Source: a virus. From it: a stretch of 25,799 nt of DNA. Positions 15,631 through 22,818 of the stretch are shown piece by piece; position 1 is the first letter of the stretch, and the number at the start of each line of letters is the position of its first letter. The notes beneath the pieces are model-generated. The model was not told the DNA's origin. It ran no database searches and saw only the letters and a program-made list of their open reading frames with translations. Both the position numbers and the translations under genes were made by a program. The stretch covers positions 1-25,799 of the IMG/VR virus record IMGVR_UViG_3300049827_000022. One strand, given 5' to 3'.

Positions 15631-16198
15631 CTTTTAAAATGTTTAGTATTTCGTTAATCAATTTTTCGGCTTCTACTTCTTGCAAAGACATTTCTAATTT
15701 ATCTGCAAAATATCCTTCGATTGAGAAACCTTTGTATTTGCCATCCTTAACATCGCCCCAAACTTTGTCATCTTCAATTTTCATTGATATCATCCAAGTT
15801 CCTTTTGGTAATTCAAATCCGTATGCTTTAGATTTATCCATTTCTGGGTTGTCTATAATCCAAGATTCAACAACGGTTGCACCATCGAATTTTGTCTTAT
15901 GCTCTAGCGTAGCGTTTGATTGATTGCCATTTTGTAGGAATAATTCGCTTGCTTTCTTAACGGTTGATTCTGAAAAGAAAACGTAGAATTCATCCTTGCC
16001 GTGCTTACGGTAGATTTGTTTGTTTGGAACTAATGCCGCACCCATTAAGATACGCTTATCTGCATCGACTTCAGCAAGCTCCATTTTATATTCCTTAGCC
16101 AAAGCAATAAAATTCTCTTCGATAGCTGGCGCATCTACTAAGCTAACGGCATCAATGCCATCTAAGTCCTTTTCGATTACTAATTCTACTATTCTCAT
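15620..16198 (-). CDS. Prohead protease, XkdF-like (Peptidase S78 type)
   Basis: A 192-residue protein with the pattern of the XkdF-like serine protease family that matures phage proheads. Key stretches are GIDAVSLVDAPAIEENF (about residues 13-29), ILMGAALVPNKQIYR (about 50-64), the probable catalytic-histidine segment NATLEHKTKFDGATVVESWI (about 94-113), and GTWMISMKI with KGFSIEGYF near the C-terminus. In the known family a His and a Ser form the active site; the Ser here is probably in the ESWI or FSIEG strand. It lies just before the small Cys-rich gene, scaffold and capsid genes, as expected for a protease-scaffold-capsid module. Confidence 0.75.
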   Translation of the reverse strand: MRIVELVIEKDLDGIDAVSLVDAPAIEENFIALAKEYKMELAEVDADKRILMGAALVPNKQIYRKHGKDEFYVFFSESTVKKASELFLQNGNQSNATLEHKTKFDGATVVESWIIDNPEMDKSKAYGFELPKGTWMISMKIEDDKVWGDVKDGKYKGFSIEGYFADKLEMSLQEVEAEKLINEILNILKDGK

Positions 16199-16212
16199 AT
16201 CGCATAAACGTT
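16199..16212 (-). promoter_or_regulatory. ACGTTTAT element 5 nt before protease start
   Basis: Minus-strand AACGTTTAT-GCGAT-ATG. The same 8-mer with the same 5-nt spacing is found before the starts at 22786 and 13185. It could be a translation initiation element or a -10-like promoter element for a nearly leaderless transcript. Confidence 0.45.
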
Positions 16213-16238
16213 TAAAAATTATCCTTGTTTTATTTTCG

Positions 16239-17864
16239 TTATCCTAATGTCGCAGATTTTACGATATTTCTATCTAGTGCCTGCTGAGTAGTTACATCTG
16301 AAGATACAACGTAAGCCCTTACTGGTGTCTGCCCTTGCGCTCCGATTGTCTGTGCAATCTGATTAGCACCCCCAGTTCCTACAACGTTAAATGAAGGTGC
16401 TTGAGGTACTGAAGGATTTGAAACCGAGATACCTCCACCTGCACCCGAAGATTTGCCTGCTGATAAAATCCCTCTTGCTCTGTTTGCCGCACTTAAAACT
16501 GCGCCTATTTGAGTCGCATAAAATATAGGGAATGCAAACGCTGCCGCAGGCCCAGTTGCTTTTGCAGATTTTTGTGCAATATCTAAGCCTTGAACAAATC
16601 CTATTGCGGTGTTAATTGCAATCTCAGTTAGTGCAGCAGTTTTAGCGGCCGCAGTACCTTGTTCAAAGAATCCACTTAACGAACCGATTGCATTTCCAAC
16701 TGCTGAAGCGTACTGCAATTGAGCTTGTAATTTTACATCTAGTATTTTTTGGATATCGTCTCCTAGTTTTTTAAAATTATCTCGCGATATTTTAAGGTTT
16801 TTATCCTCATCATCTTTTGATTTTTTGTCAATCTCGCCTTGTTTGTTTGCTCTTTGAGCTTCTAATAAAGCATACAATCTATTTTTTTCTTTTCCATTTG
16901 TTTGAATTGCATCAATTTCTTCTTTTCTTCTTTTATACCATAAATTAAGTTTTTTCTGCTCTGTGTTTGCTTCTATATCTTCAAGCTCGGTATTGTATTG
17001 CTTTTCTAATTCAGCAATCTTTTTTAGATGCTCTTGGTATCTATTATATTCTTCAAGCAAAGATTGCGCATAATTATATAGATAATCATCGTTTACTTTT
17101 TCTTTTTCTTTTACTTCTTTTTTGTAAGTTTTAACTCTTTCCTTAGAATTTTTTGTTTCAGTTTTAGTTACGGTATCTGAGCCTGAGTTAAATCTTTTGT
17201 TTGCCTCCTTAAATTCTTCAACTGCTGAGTTCCAACTCCCAGTCAATTGTGAATACCCTTCTTTTAACGCATCAAAATCTAGCGTAAAAATTCCTTTTAA
17301 AATCTTACCTGCACCCATACCTACGTTTTTAACTAAGGTAAACAACGCAAATAAGCCTGAATAAAAACCTCCTACACCTTTAGCAATTAAAGGCAAGGCA
17401 CGCAATGCTAGATCAATAAAAGCATCAAGCAATGGCTCAAATACTTTCATAATCCCTTGAAGTATTTTATCGAAAGCGGCAAAGACTGGCTCAAGCTTTT
17501 TCATTGCAGTTTCTGATTTAGAGAAAGCAGCAACTAATCCACCAATTGCAAGCGTAATAATACCGATAACTGAAGCCTTTAAAACTCCATTAAAAGATGA
17601 AAATGTTTTTTCTGCACCTCTAATGCCTTTACCTAACACACCCAACGGCCCAGATGCGTTTTCTAAGTAACCTAAAAAGTCATCTGAGGTTGCGCTTGCA
17701 TCCTTAATCGCATCATCCATATCACGGATTTGTTGCGATATTCTATTAAACTCATCCGATCCAGCAGCGGTTTCTCTTAATTGCCTCTTTAGGGCTTTAA
17801 GGTTTTTAATTGTTGCCTCTGTGTTAGAGTTGATATTAATATCTACTTCGATATCCTTTGCCAT
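16239..17864 (-). CDS. Tape measure protein
   Basis: A 541-residue protein with the usual three parts. Residues 1-65 form a charged coiled coil (ATIKNLKALKRQLRETAAGS…). Residues 95-200 hold hydrophobic, Gly/Ala-rich segments (VIGIITLAIGGLVAAF, LFALFTLVKNVGMGAG). Residues 225-365 are a highly charged coiled coil, and the C-terminus is Ala/Gly-rich with another hydrophobic stretch. It sets tail length and is thought to enter the host membrane at DNA delivery. At the usual rough scaling of 1.5 Å per residue it predicts a tail of about 80 nm; no sheath gene was found, so a siphovirus is more likely. It is short for the family. Confidence 0.8.
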   Translation of the reverse strand: MAKDIEVDININSNTEATIKNLKALKRQLRETAAGSDEFNRISQQIRDMDDAIKDASATSDDFLGYLENASGPLGVLGKGIRGAEKTFSSFNGVLKASVIGIITLAIGGLVAAFSKSETAMKKLEPVFAAFDKILQGIMKVFEPLLDAFIDLALRALPLIAKGVGGFYSGLFALFTLVKNVGMGAGKILKGIFTLDFDALKEGYSQLTGSWNSAVEEFKEANKRFNSGSDTVTKTETKNSKERVKTYKKEVKEKEKVNDDYLYNYAQSLLEEYNRYQEHLKKIAELEKQYNTELEDIEANTEQKKLNLWYKRRKEEIDAIQTNGKEKNRLYALLEAQRANKQGEIDKKSKDDEDKNLKISRDNFKKLGDDIQKILDVKLQAQLQYASAVGNAIGSLSGFFEQGTAAAKTAALTEIAINTAIGFVQGLDIAQKSAKATGPAAAFAFPIFYATQIGAVLSAANRARGILSAGKSSGAGGGISVSNPSVPQAPSFNVVGTGGANQIAQTIGAQGQTPVRAYVVSSDVTTQQALDRNIVKSATLG

Positions 17865-18001
17865 TTGTAATTGCGTTTAATTTGAATCCATCCTTTTTTA
17901 AATGTCATTGGTAATTCATATTTACCTTTGGCAATTTCTATCGTTTCACTCCTTCCGTAATGGTCGAACGTGTTTAACATTTCTATTATTTGCTTTATCA
18001 T
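17843..18001 (-). CDS. Small protein (52 aa) between tail and tape measure genes
   Basis: A 52-residue ORF starting MIKQIIEMLNTFDHYGRSET and ending in a basic, aromatic segment (GWIQIKRNYKWQRISK). Its ATG overlaps the stop of the upstream tail gene (ATGA), and its last 22 nt overlap the start of the tape measure gene in another frame. This fills what would otherwise be a 133-nt gap in a region where every gene touches the next. No family recognised. A small tail or tape-measure accessory protein is possible; the coding call rests on coupling and reasonable composition. Confidence 0.6.
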   Translation of the reverse strand: MIKQIIEMLNTFDHYGRSETIEIAKGKYELPMTFKKGWIQIKRNYKWQRISK

Positions 18002-19986
18002 ATCGTTCTAAAGTCTGTTAGTAATTCAAAACTTACCTCGCCACTTGTTAAATCGGTTGTGAACTGGTTAATTATGTAACGTTTATCTCTGATAATTAGT
18101 CTATCGTTTACTTTTAAATTAGTTAATAAGCTAATTGGTAACATTCCTTTTAGCTTTACAATCCTGCTCCTTATTCCAAATATGTTATTTATGTAGTTGG
18201 AATAATAGTTATTAAACAACGATTGATTTTCTACGTTGTTTGTGTAGGTAGATTGCTCTGCTCCAAAGTTTAGCGTGTAAATTACTGAGCTAATTGAGGT
18301 GTCCTGCCCAAATATATTTGCCGTTGTATGAGATGTTGTAGATGTACCATCGTTAAATCTATAAGAAGAAACGGTTTGCGTAGATCCAAAATCGTATAAA
18401 ATAACTGGCTTTGGAACATAAGGTATAAAGCTAGGCTTTAGAGCATAAGCTACCTGAAGATTAGTGCCAGTAAATTTAGTACCTAATAAAGTTTCAAAGG
18501 GTAATTCTACCGTGTATTCTTCGCCATCATTGTCAAGCTCGTAATATAAATCCCCATAAGGCACTTTTGAACGTGACATAAATTCCTCATTCAAAAACGA
18601 TTCCCCCTTTTGGTATTTAAAATTTACTTTCTTGTATGCTTTACTTCGCTCTAATTCTATTGAATCGTTTATAATATATTGAGTCAAATCTCTAGTCGTT
18701 CCGCTTGCATACCAGCCCTCTAATTGCTCTATTTTAAATACTCCTGCCGTATCTGAATAGCAAGTCAAATTGAACATTTTAAGAATACCACTAAAAAATT
18801 CTTCAATAGTCATCTCTGGCATATACTGAGCCAAATCCATTGTCGTTGTCGTAGTCTGCGTTGTGGATTGCGTTACCGTTAAATCAGTTAATTTAGTGTA
18901 AGTGCCTCCGCTTAATACTCCAGTTTCATAGTAATAAACTGATGTGAATGATATCGCAGCGGTTGAGGCAATATAAAATGTGTAAGCTCCTGATTCTTCA
19001 AGAGGCACTTCTAAATACATTGCACTCGTTTGAGTCAAATAGCTTTGCGTATTAACTACAACCCCATCACGGTAAACGTAGAAATAAAATAATTGAGCAT
19101 CTTGCCCTACACTTGGAACGCTAAACGTGATTGTGATATTTGATTGGCTTTGGTATTCTGGCGCAGTAGGCTTAATGTAATTAAGCGTGTCGCTAAATAC
19201 ATTGAATATGCCTTGCGTTCCAGTTGTCGAAGTGCTGGTCTGAAAGTTTAATTTATTAGCAGTCGTTTTTAAAGAAAACAATTCGCTATTCTTTAGCCAT
19301 AAAAATGCACGAGTAAATCTAGCATCGCTTAAAAAAGTGCCTTCAAATGTTACTCCCAAGCTAGATGCAATTGCATCGAATACTTTGCTAACACGAATCG
19401 CAGGGAATAAATCGGTGTGATAAATTGGTGTAGCGTTATTTGCTATATTCCAAACTGATCCTGCACCGTATCCCCAAACGTTTTTAGATGATATTAAGGG
19501 AAACATTACATCATTTCCTGCGCCTGCCGTTACTCTAGTTTTAACAACCGTACCTGAATAGCTAAAATTGTAAGAGCTAAGGTTTAAATCTCTTAAAAAC
19601 TTACCGCCAAATGCATCCTTTAAGGAAATCAATGTGCCAAAAAACGTGATTTGATAATTGTCTATCACTCCGTTTTTATAGGTTGCTTTCTCTAGTTGAA
19701 TTTTTCCCTTACGAAATGGAGTATAGTCTAGTTCAATATAGGCATTCTTTCGTGTTCTAGCGTCGAATCCGTTCGTGATTGAATTCTCATACCAATGCCT
19801 AAAAATTCGGTTGTTATACGGAGTCGCAGGAACGGTAAACGATTGGGAAAAATCCGTGAATACTTTACTAATATCATTCACGTTTTGAATGTTACTGGTA
19901 ACGCTTATCTTTTCATCGTTGAATAATTCGACACGTTGAGGCTCTTGCGTGTAGTCATCGTAAATATATAATAAGACACTAATCAT
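17998..19986 (-). CDS. Large tail/baseplate structural protein
   Basis: A 662-residue soluble beta-rich protein. The N-terminal 130 residues, with DFSQSFTVPATPYNNRIFRH and YIELDYTPFRKGKIQLEKAT, look like the beta-domain of a distal tail or hub protein. The middle (about 230-380) is Ser/Thr-rich, and the C-terminus (RIVKLKGMLPISLLTNLKVN then DRLIIRDKRYIINQF) resembles a hub-like beta-domain closing the protein. It comes between another tail gene and the tape measure gene, fitting a Dit/Tal-like or hub function, which is inference. Its stop overlaps a small ORF by 4 nt. No peptidase or lysozyme motif is visible. Confidence 0.5.
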   Translation of the reverse strand: MISVLLYIYDDYTQEPQRVELFNDEKISVTSNIQNVNDISKVFTDFSQSFTVPATPYNNRIFRHWYENSITNGFDARTRKNAYIELDYTPFRKGKIQLEKATYKNGVIDNYQITFFGTLISLKDAFGGKFLRDLNLSSYNFSYSGTVVKTRVTAGAGNDVMFPLISSKNVWGYGAGSVWNIANNATPIYHTDLFPAIRVSKVFDAIASSLGVTFEGTFLSDARFTRAFLWLKNSELFSLKTTANKLNFQTSTSTTGTQGIFNVFSDTLNYIKPTAPEYQSQSNITITFSVPSVGQDAQLFYFYVYRDGVVVNTQSYLTQTSAMYLEVPLEESGAYTFYIASTAAISFTSVYYYETGVLSGGTYTKLTDLTVTQSTTQTTTTTMDLAQYMPEMTIEEFFSGILKMFNLTCYSDTAGVFKIEQLEGWYASGTTRDLTQYIINDSIELERSKAYKKVNFKYQKGESFLNEEFMSRSKVPYGDLYYELDNDGEEYTVELPFETLLGTKFTGTNLQVAYALKPSFIPYVPKPVILYDFGSTQTVSSYRFNDGTSTTSHTTANIFGQDTSISSVIYTLNFGAEQSTYTNNVENQSLFNNYYSNYINNIFGIRSRIVKLKGMLPISLLTNLKVNDRLIIRDKRYIINQFTTDLTSGEVSFELLTDFRTI

Positions 19987-21059
19987 TAGACTACATCGTT
20001 TATAAGGTTAAAGCCGTAGCTAAATTCAAGCTCGTAATTTATGTTTCTATCTCTAAGCGATGTCTTTAATTCGGTTGCCGTTGTAGCAATTTCTACTGGC
20101 ACGTTATCTAATAAAATTGTTTCTGCTAAAAGCAAATCTTGAATTAGCTCATTGTAGTTTTCAGGCAACCACCCAGTATTTAATTTAACGTTTTGCCCTC
20201 CGTTTATATTGAAGCTTTTAGTCTGCGCTCTTGAAGGGTTGTAATTAACTGCATCAGGTAATAGCTTAAACGTTGTACCCATCGTTTGAATGGTATTTGT
20301 TCTAGCTTTAAAGAAAGTCAGGAACTGCCAACCTCCATATCGGTTAATAAATTGACATTGAACTGGAGTGTACTTTGTTTCGCATATTGGTATAACTCGA
20401 ATAGTTGCGATGTCATCCGTGTATTCTCCAGTTGGCCTCCACTTAATTGTGCAGGTATTCCCATCGTTATATTTAACGCTTGTCGTTCTTAATGGAATTT
20501 TATAGAGCTTTGCCCCATCTCTTGCGATTGTAACTATAACCTCGTTACGGCCACGCAAATCCTTGTAGGATACGGTAAGCGTTGCAGGGCTTGCGTTGTT
20601 AGCCCACACGTTGATGTATGGATATTTAGATTCTGCTATCCCTTCTTGATAGTAGTATTCTAAGCTTGTGTTTGCAAGCGGTAAGATTGTGCTTGTAGAT
20701 CCGGTTTGGTTATAGCCTCCTGAGTAATTTGTATAGCCCCCAGTTGAATAATAAGTTGTCGTGTCTAGCTCAGTGTAGTTTCCAAGCGTTGCTTCTTTGA
20801 ATCGCTTAACCTCTACAATTGCCATCATCGAGTTCGTGTTATCAGCTGGTCTAATCGCATCTACATATTCACGAATATATGGGGCAATGTTATACACGTT
20901 TTTTCTATTCGATGTAGAAGCGATAGACTTTTTAAATTCATAAGTAAATACTGACGGCCTTGAGTTTGGATTGTTCCAAATTCTTAACTCAATTTTTGAG
21001 CCTAGTTGTCCGCTTTCATTTACCTCAATAAAATAAGGGCTTCTTGAATATATTATCAT
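19986..21059 (-). CDS. Tail structural protein (unassigned)
   Basis: A 357-residue beta-rich protein, without signal or membrane segments, rich in Thr, Asn and Tyr. It starts MIIYSRSPYFIEVNESGQLG and continues with short strands and loops, including a Gly/Tyr/Ser/Thr segment around residues 105-125 (STGGYTNYSGGYNQTGSTST). It is translationally coupled on both sides (4-nt overlap upstream, 1-nt downstream) and lies upstream of the tape measure gene, so a distal tail or baseplate role is likely. The closest kind of protein I can suggest is a minor tail or baseplate component of Bacteroidota siphoviruses; the exact position in the virion is unknown. Confidence 0.5.
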   Translation of the reverse strand: MIIYSRSPYFIEVNESGQLGSKIELRIWNNPNSRPSVFTYEFKKSIASTSNRKNVYNIAPYIREYVDAIRPADNTNSMMAIVEVKRFKEATLGNYTELDTTTYYSTGGYTNYSGGYNQTGSTSTILPLANTSLEYYYQEGIAESKYPYINVWANNASPATLTVSYKDLRGRNEVIVTIARDGAKLYKIPLRTTSVKYNDGNTCTIKWRPTGEYTDDIATIRVIPICETKYTPVQCQFINRYGGWQFLTFFKARTNTIQTMGTTFKLLPDAVNYNPSRAQTKSFNINGGQNVKLNTGWLPENYNELIQDLLLAETILLDNVPVEIATTATELKTSLRDRNINYELEFSYGFNLINDVV

Positions 21060-21595
21060 TTTCCTTGTAAGTTAATATCTATTATTCTATCGACATCGAT
21101 TGCCACCTGCGCAGGCATTTGACCTTCAATATATTTTTTAAATCCTGCTTCGTATGGTTTAGTAAAAAACAAACTAGGCTTTATTCCCTGAGCATAAATT
21201 CGTTTCGCAATAATGAATCCAAGCGTTTTATAGCTTCCTTTTTTAAACTGCCCTTTCTCATCTCGTAGCCTTATTCCTTTCTTCTTTGCCCATTCCCCCA
21301 ACGGCCCAGCAGGCGGACGCTTATTAGTAAACATAAAGCGTGAGTTTGGTGCTTTCTGCTTTCCGTTTTTAACTAATGAAGGGAATGCACCCTTCACACC
21401 TTCATCTAAAAATTGACCGTAGTTTTCCATTCTGAATCCTACAATCGCATAATTATTTTCTGTTACTACTTCGCCCTTGATGCTATTATAAAGAGTCTTA
21501 GACACATTGTTTCGCCCCTTAGACAGATTCGCCCTTGCTTGCTGAATAACATAATTCTTATATTTCTCAAGAAGCTTGTAGCTTGCGTTTAGCAT
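21056..21595 (-). CDS. HK97 gp10-like neck/tail completion protein
   Basis: A 179-residue basic protein resembling the HK97 gp10 family of head-tail connector and tail completion proteins. The useful marks are a helical N-terminus with K/R residues, the segment YGQFLDEGVKGAFPS (about residues 57-71; compare the family's Y-x-x-F-x-E-x-G), and a C-terminal GIKPSLFFTKPYEAGFKKY stretch that is typical of the family's closing helix. It lies between the tail terminator candidate (7-nt overlap) and a large tail protein (4-nt overlap). Confidence 0.65.
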   Translation of the reverse strand: MLNASYKLLEKYKNYVIQQARANLSKGRNNVSKTLYNSIKGEVVTENNYAIVGFRMENYGQFLDEGVKGAFPSLVKNGKQKAPNSRFMFTNKRPPAGPLGEWAKKKGIRLRDEKGQFKKGSYKTLGFIIAKRIYAQGIKPSLFFTKPYEAGFKKYIEGQMPAQVAIDVDRIIDINLQGK

Positions 21596-22044
21596 ATTGT
21601 CATATCGTTCGCAACAATTACATCAAATGTAAGTGTCCAGCCTGCAATCTTATTTTCAAAGCGATCTGTGAATGGCTCTGCGGTTGGCTCGCTTGTTATC
21701 ATTACTTGACTAGAATACAAAGAGCCTCGCATTAAATCGGCTGAGAGTCTTTGAGCTAAAGCAAGGGTTGAGTTTAAAACATCCTGCTCATTATCGTTAC
21801 CGTTCCAAATATCTGTTATCTCTTCCTTAGAATCGTTTACTAAATCCATAAAAAGTATAGAAACGTTCATTGTCATTGTTACCTCGCCTAGTGTTGCGGT
21901 GTTTACGATGATGTGATTTAATGGGAATATCGTTTGCTTTGTTAAATCAACTGCAAAAATATCGCCTATCGTAACGGTGTTCACGAACGGTGTTGCCTTC
22001 AAGTAATTTTTTAATGTATTTACAACGTAGAAATATCCGTTCAT
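21589..22044 (-). CDS. Tail terminator/completion protein candidate
   Basis: A 151-residue soluble protein without signal or membrane segments. The start overlaps the TGA of the frameshifted upstream ORF (ATGA), and the stop overlaps the next start by 7 nt. An N-terminal helix (YFYVVNTLKNYLKATPFVNT) is followed by alternating strands and a C-terminal region rich in beta residues (KIAGWTLTFDVIVANDM). Size, fold pattern and position next to the gp10-like gene fit a tail terminator (gpU-like) or joining protein. No diagnostic motif was recognised. Confidence 0.45.
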   Translation of the reverse strand: MNGYFYVVNTLKNYLKATPFVNTVTIGDIFAVDLTKQTIFPLNHIIVNTATLGEVTMTMNVSILFMDLVNDSKEEITDIWNGNDNEQDVLNSTLALAQRLSADLMRGSLYSSQVMITSEPTAEPFTDRFENKIAGWTLTFDVIVANDMTIC

Positions 22045-22786
22045 CGAATTGTTTTTTTAAGTAATTTATTTTCTAAATCTATTTTCTGCTTTTCAAATGT
22101 TAAAAACGTTAAACATTGATTAAGCGGAAGTCTGGAGATTTCATCAAATCGTCGGACATCTCCTTGAGCCAGTGCGTAAATTGATGAATACCAGCCCCAC
22201 CGTTTTCCGAATTGTGCTTGTTCAGAATAGTCTGAATCTGCGGATTCTCCTCCAAATAGGTCAGTGTACTTTTCAGTAACTCGTTGCCTAAATGATAAAA
22301 AAAAACCCTTGAGGCAAGTACAACATCTAGCGGTGCATCAAGCATTTTCTCAGCGTAAAAATTAGTTCCCTCGTAGGATTCAATTGTATACTTATCTTTT
22401 AGCTTCGTTATTATCGGCCGATACATTACCGCCATAGAGCGATGCAAATCTTTCCAATCAGTAATGTAGTTGTCTAAATCCATATACTCGCCTTGTGAGA
22501 TGTCATCAAGGTTAGGAATGAATCCGTACTCAGTACCGTTAAGGTTAAACCTATTTTTAAACGGTGGTATCTTTTCAAATAACTTGTTTATGGTAGTTAC
22601 AATTTCTACGATTTGCTTTCGTTTAAACTGACTTACATATTTTAGCTCAACGTTGCAGAATATCTCAATCATTTTGTGATGCAAGAAATCGGATTCCTCA
22701 TTCTGCTCTGCAATGTTCATAAATTTAATGTACTGAGATAGCTTAATTTCGCTCAAATCAGTTGGAATTGTTATCGCTAACTTCAT
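22041..22786 (-). CDS. Tail assembly chaperone, long product by -1 frameshift (gpGT-like)
   Basis: From 22786 the ORF reads normally for 163 residues to V161-F162-F163, encoded over a run of nine T. Shifting back one base there opens a second frame of 85 codons, giving a 248-residue fusion. That frame has no ATG, GTG or TTG start of its own and a TGA lies upstream, so only frameshifting can express it. It reads as real protein: …FGKRWGWYSSIYALAQGDVR…, then a charged coiled-coil tail ending KKTIR. Its TGA overlaps the next gene's ATG (ATGA), the coupling seen throughout this array, and it fills an otherwise empty 64-nt gap. The arrangement matches lambda gpG/gpGT-type tail chaperones, which bind the tape measure protein. 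A single-base homopolymer sequencing error cannot be excluded. Confidence 0.7.
22109..22786 (-). CDS. Tail assembly chaperone, short in-frame product (gpG-like)
   Basis: The 225-residue product of frame 0, mostly helical and lacking membrane segments or a signal peptide. A central stretch (ISQGEYMDLDNYITDWKDLH then MAVMYRPI, about residues 96-124) is the most family-like part. Residues 164-225 (FYHLGNELLKSTLTYLEE… to RLINV) are encoded in the region that the -1 frame also encodes. The start codon lies 5 nt after an ACGTTTAT element. It sits at the head of the tail gene block, immediately after the terminase genes. The chaperone assignment rests mainly on the frameshift architecture; if the T9 run were misread, this ORF would be an artefact beyond residue 163. 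Confidence 0.65.
   Translation of the reverse strand: MKLAITIPTDLSEIKLSQYIKFMNIAEQNEESDFLHHKMIEIFCNVELKYVSQFKRKQIVEIVTTINKLFEKIPPFKNRFNLNGTEYGFIPNLDDISQGEYMDLDNYITDWKDLHRSMAVMYRPIITKLKDKYTIESYEGTNFYAEKMLDAPLDVVLASRVFFYHLGNELLKSTLTYLEENPQIQTILNKHNSENGGAGIHQFTHWLKEMSDDLMKSPDFRLINV
22297..22305 (-). other. Slippery T9 run, candidate -1 frameshift site
   Basis: On the minus strand the sequence is AGG GTT TTT TTT TAT, nine T in a row, which contains a T TTT TTT heptamer in the correct phase for -1 slippage. After slippage the next codons are TTA TCA TTT AGG, and the new frame stays open for 85 codons. No downstream pseudoknot was resolved by eye. Confidence 0.65.
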
Positions 22787-22800
22787 AATTGATAAACGTT
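22787..22800 (-). promoter_or_regulatory. ACGTTTAT element 5 nt before tail chaperone start
   Basis: Minus strand AACGTTTAT-CAATT-ATG. Same 8-mer and spacing as in front of the starts at 16198 and 13185. These starts are not coupled to an upstream stop, unlike most others here. Confidence 0.45.
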
Positions 22801-22818
22801 AATTGTGATTTTTTGTTA

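Noticed and set aside
15534-15923. 129-codon plus-strand ORF
   Set aside because: It lies antisense to the protease and Cys-rich genes, has Ser/Leu-rich shadow composition, and no plus-strand gene is credible anywhere in the window.
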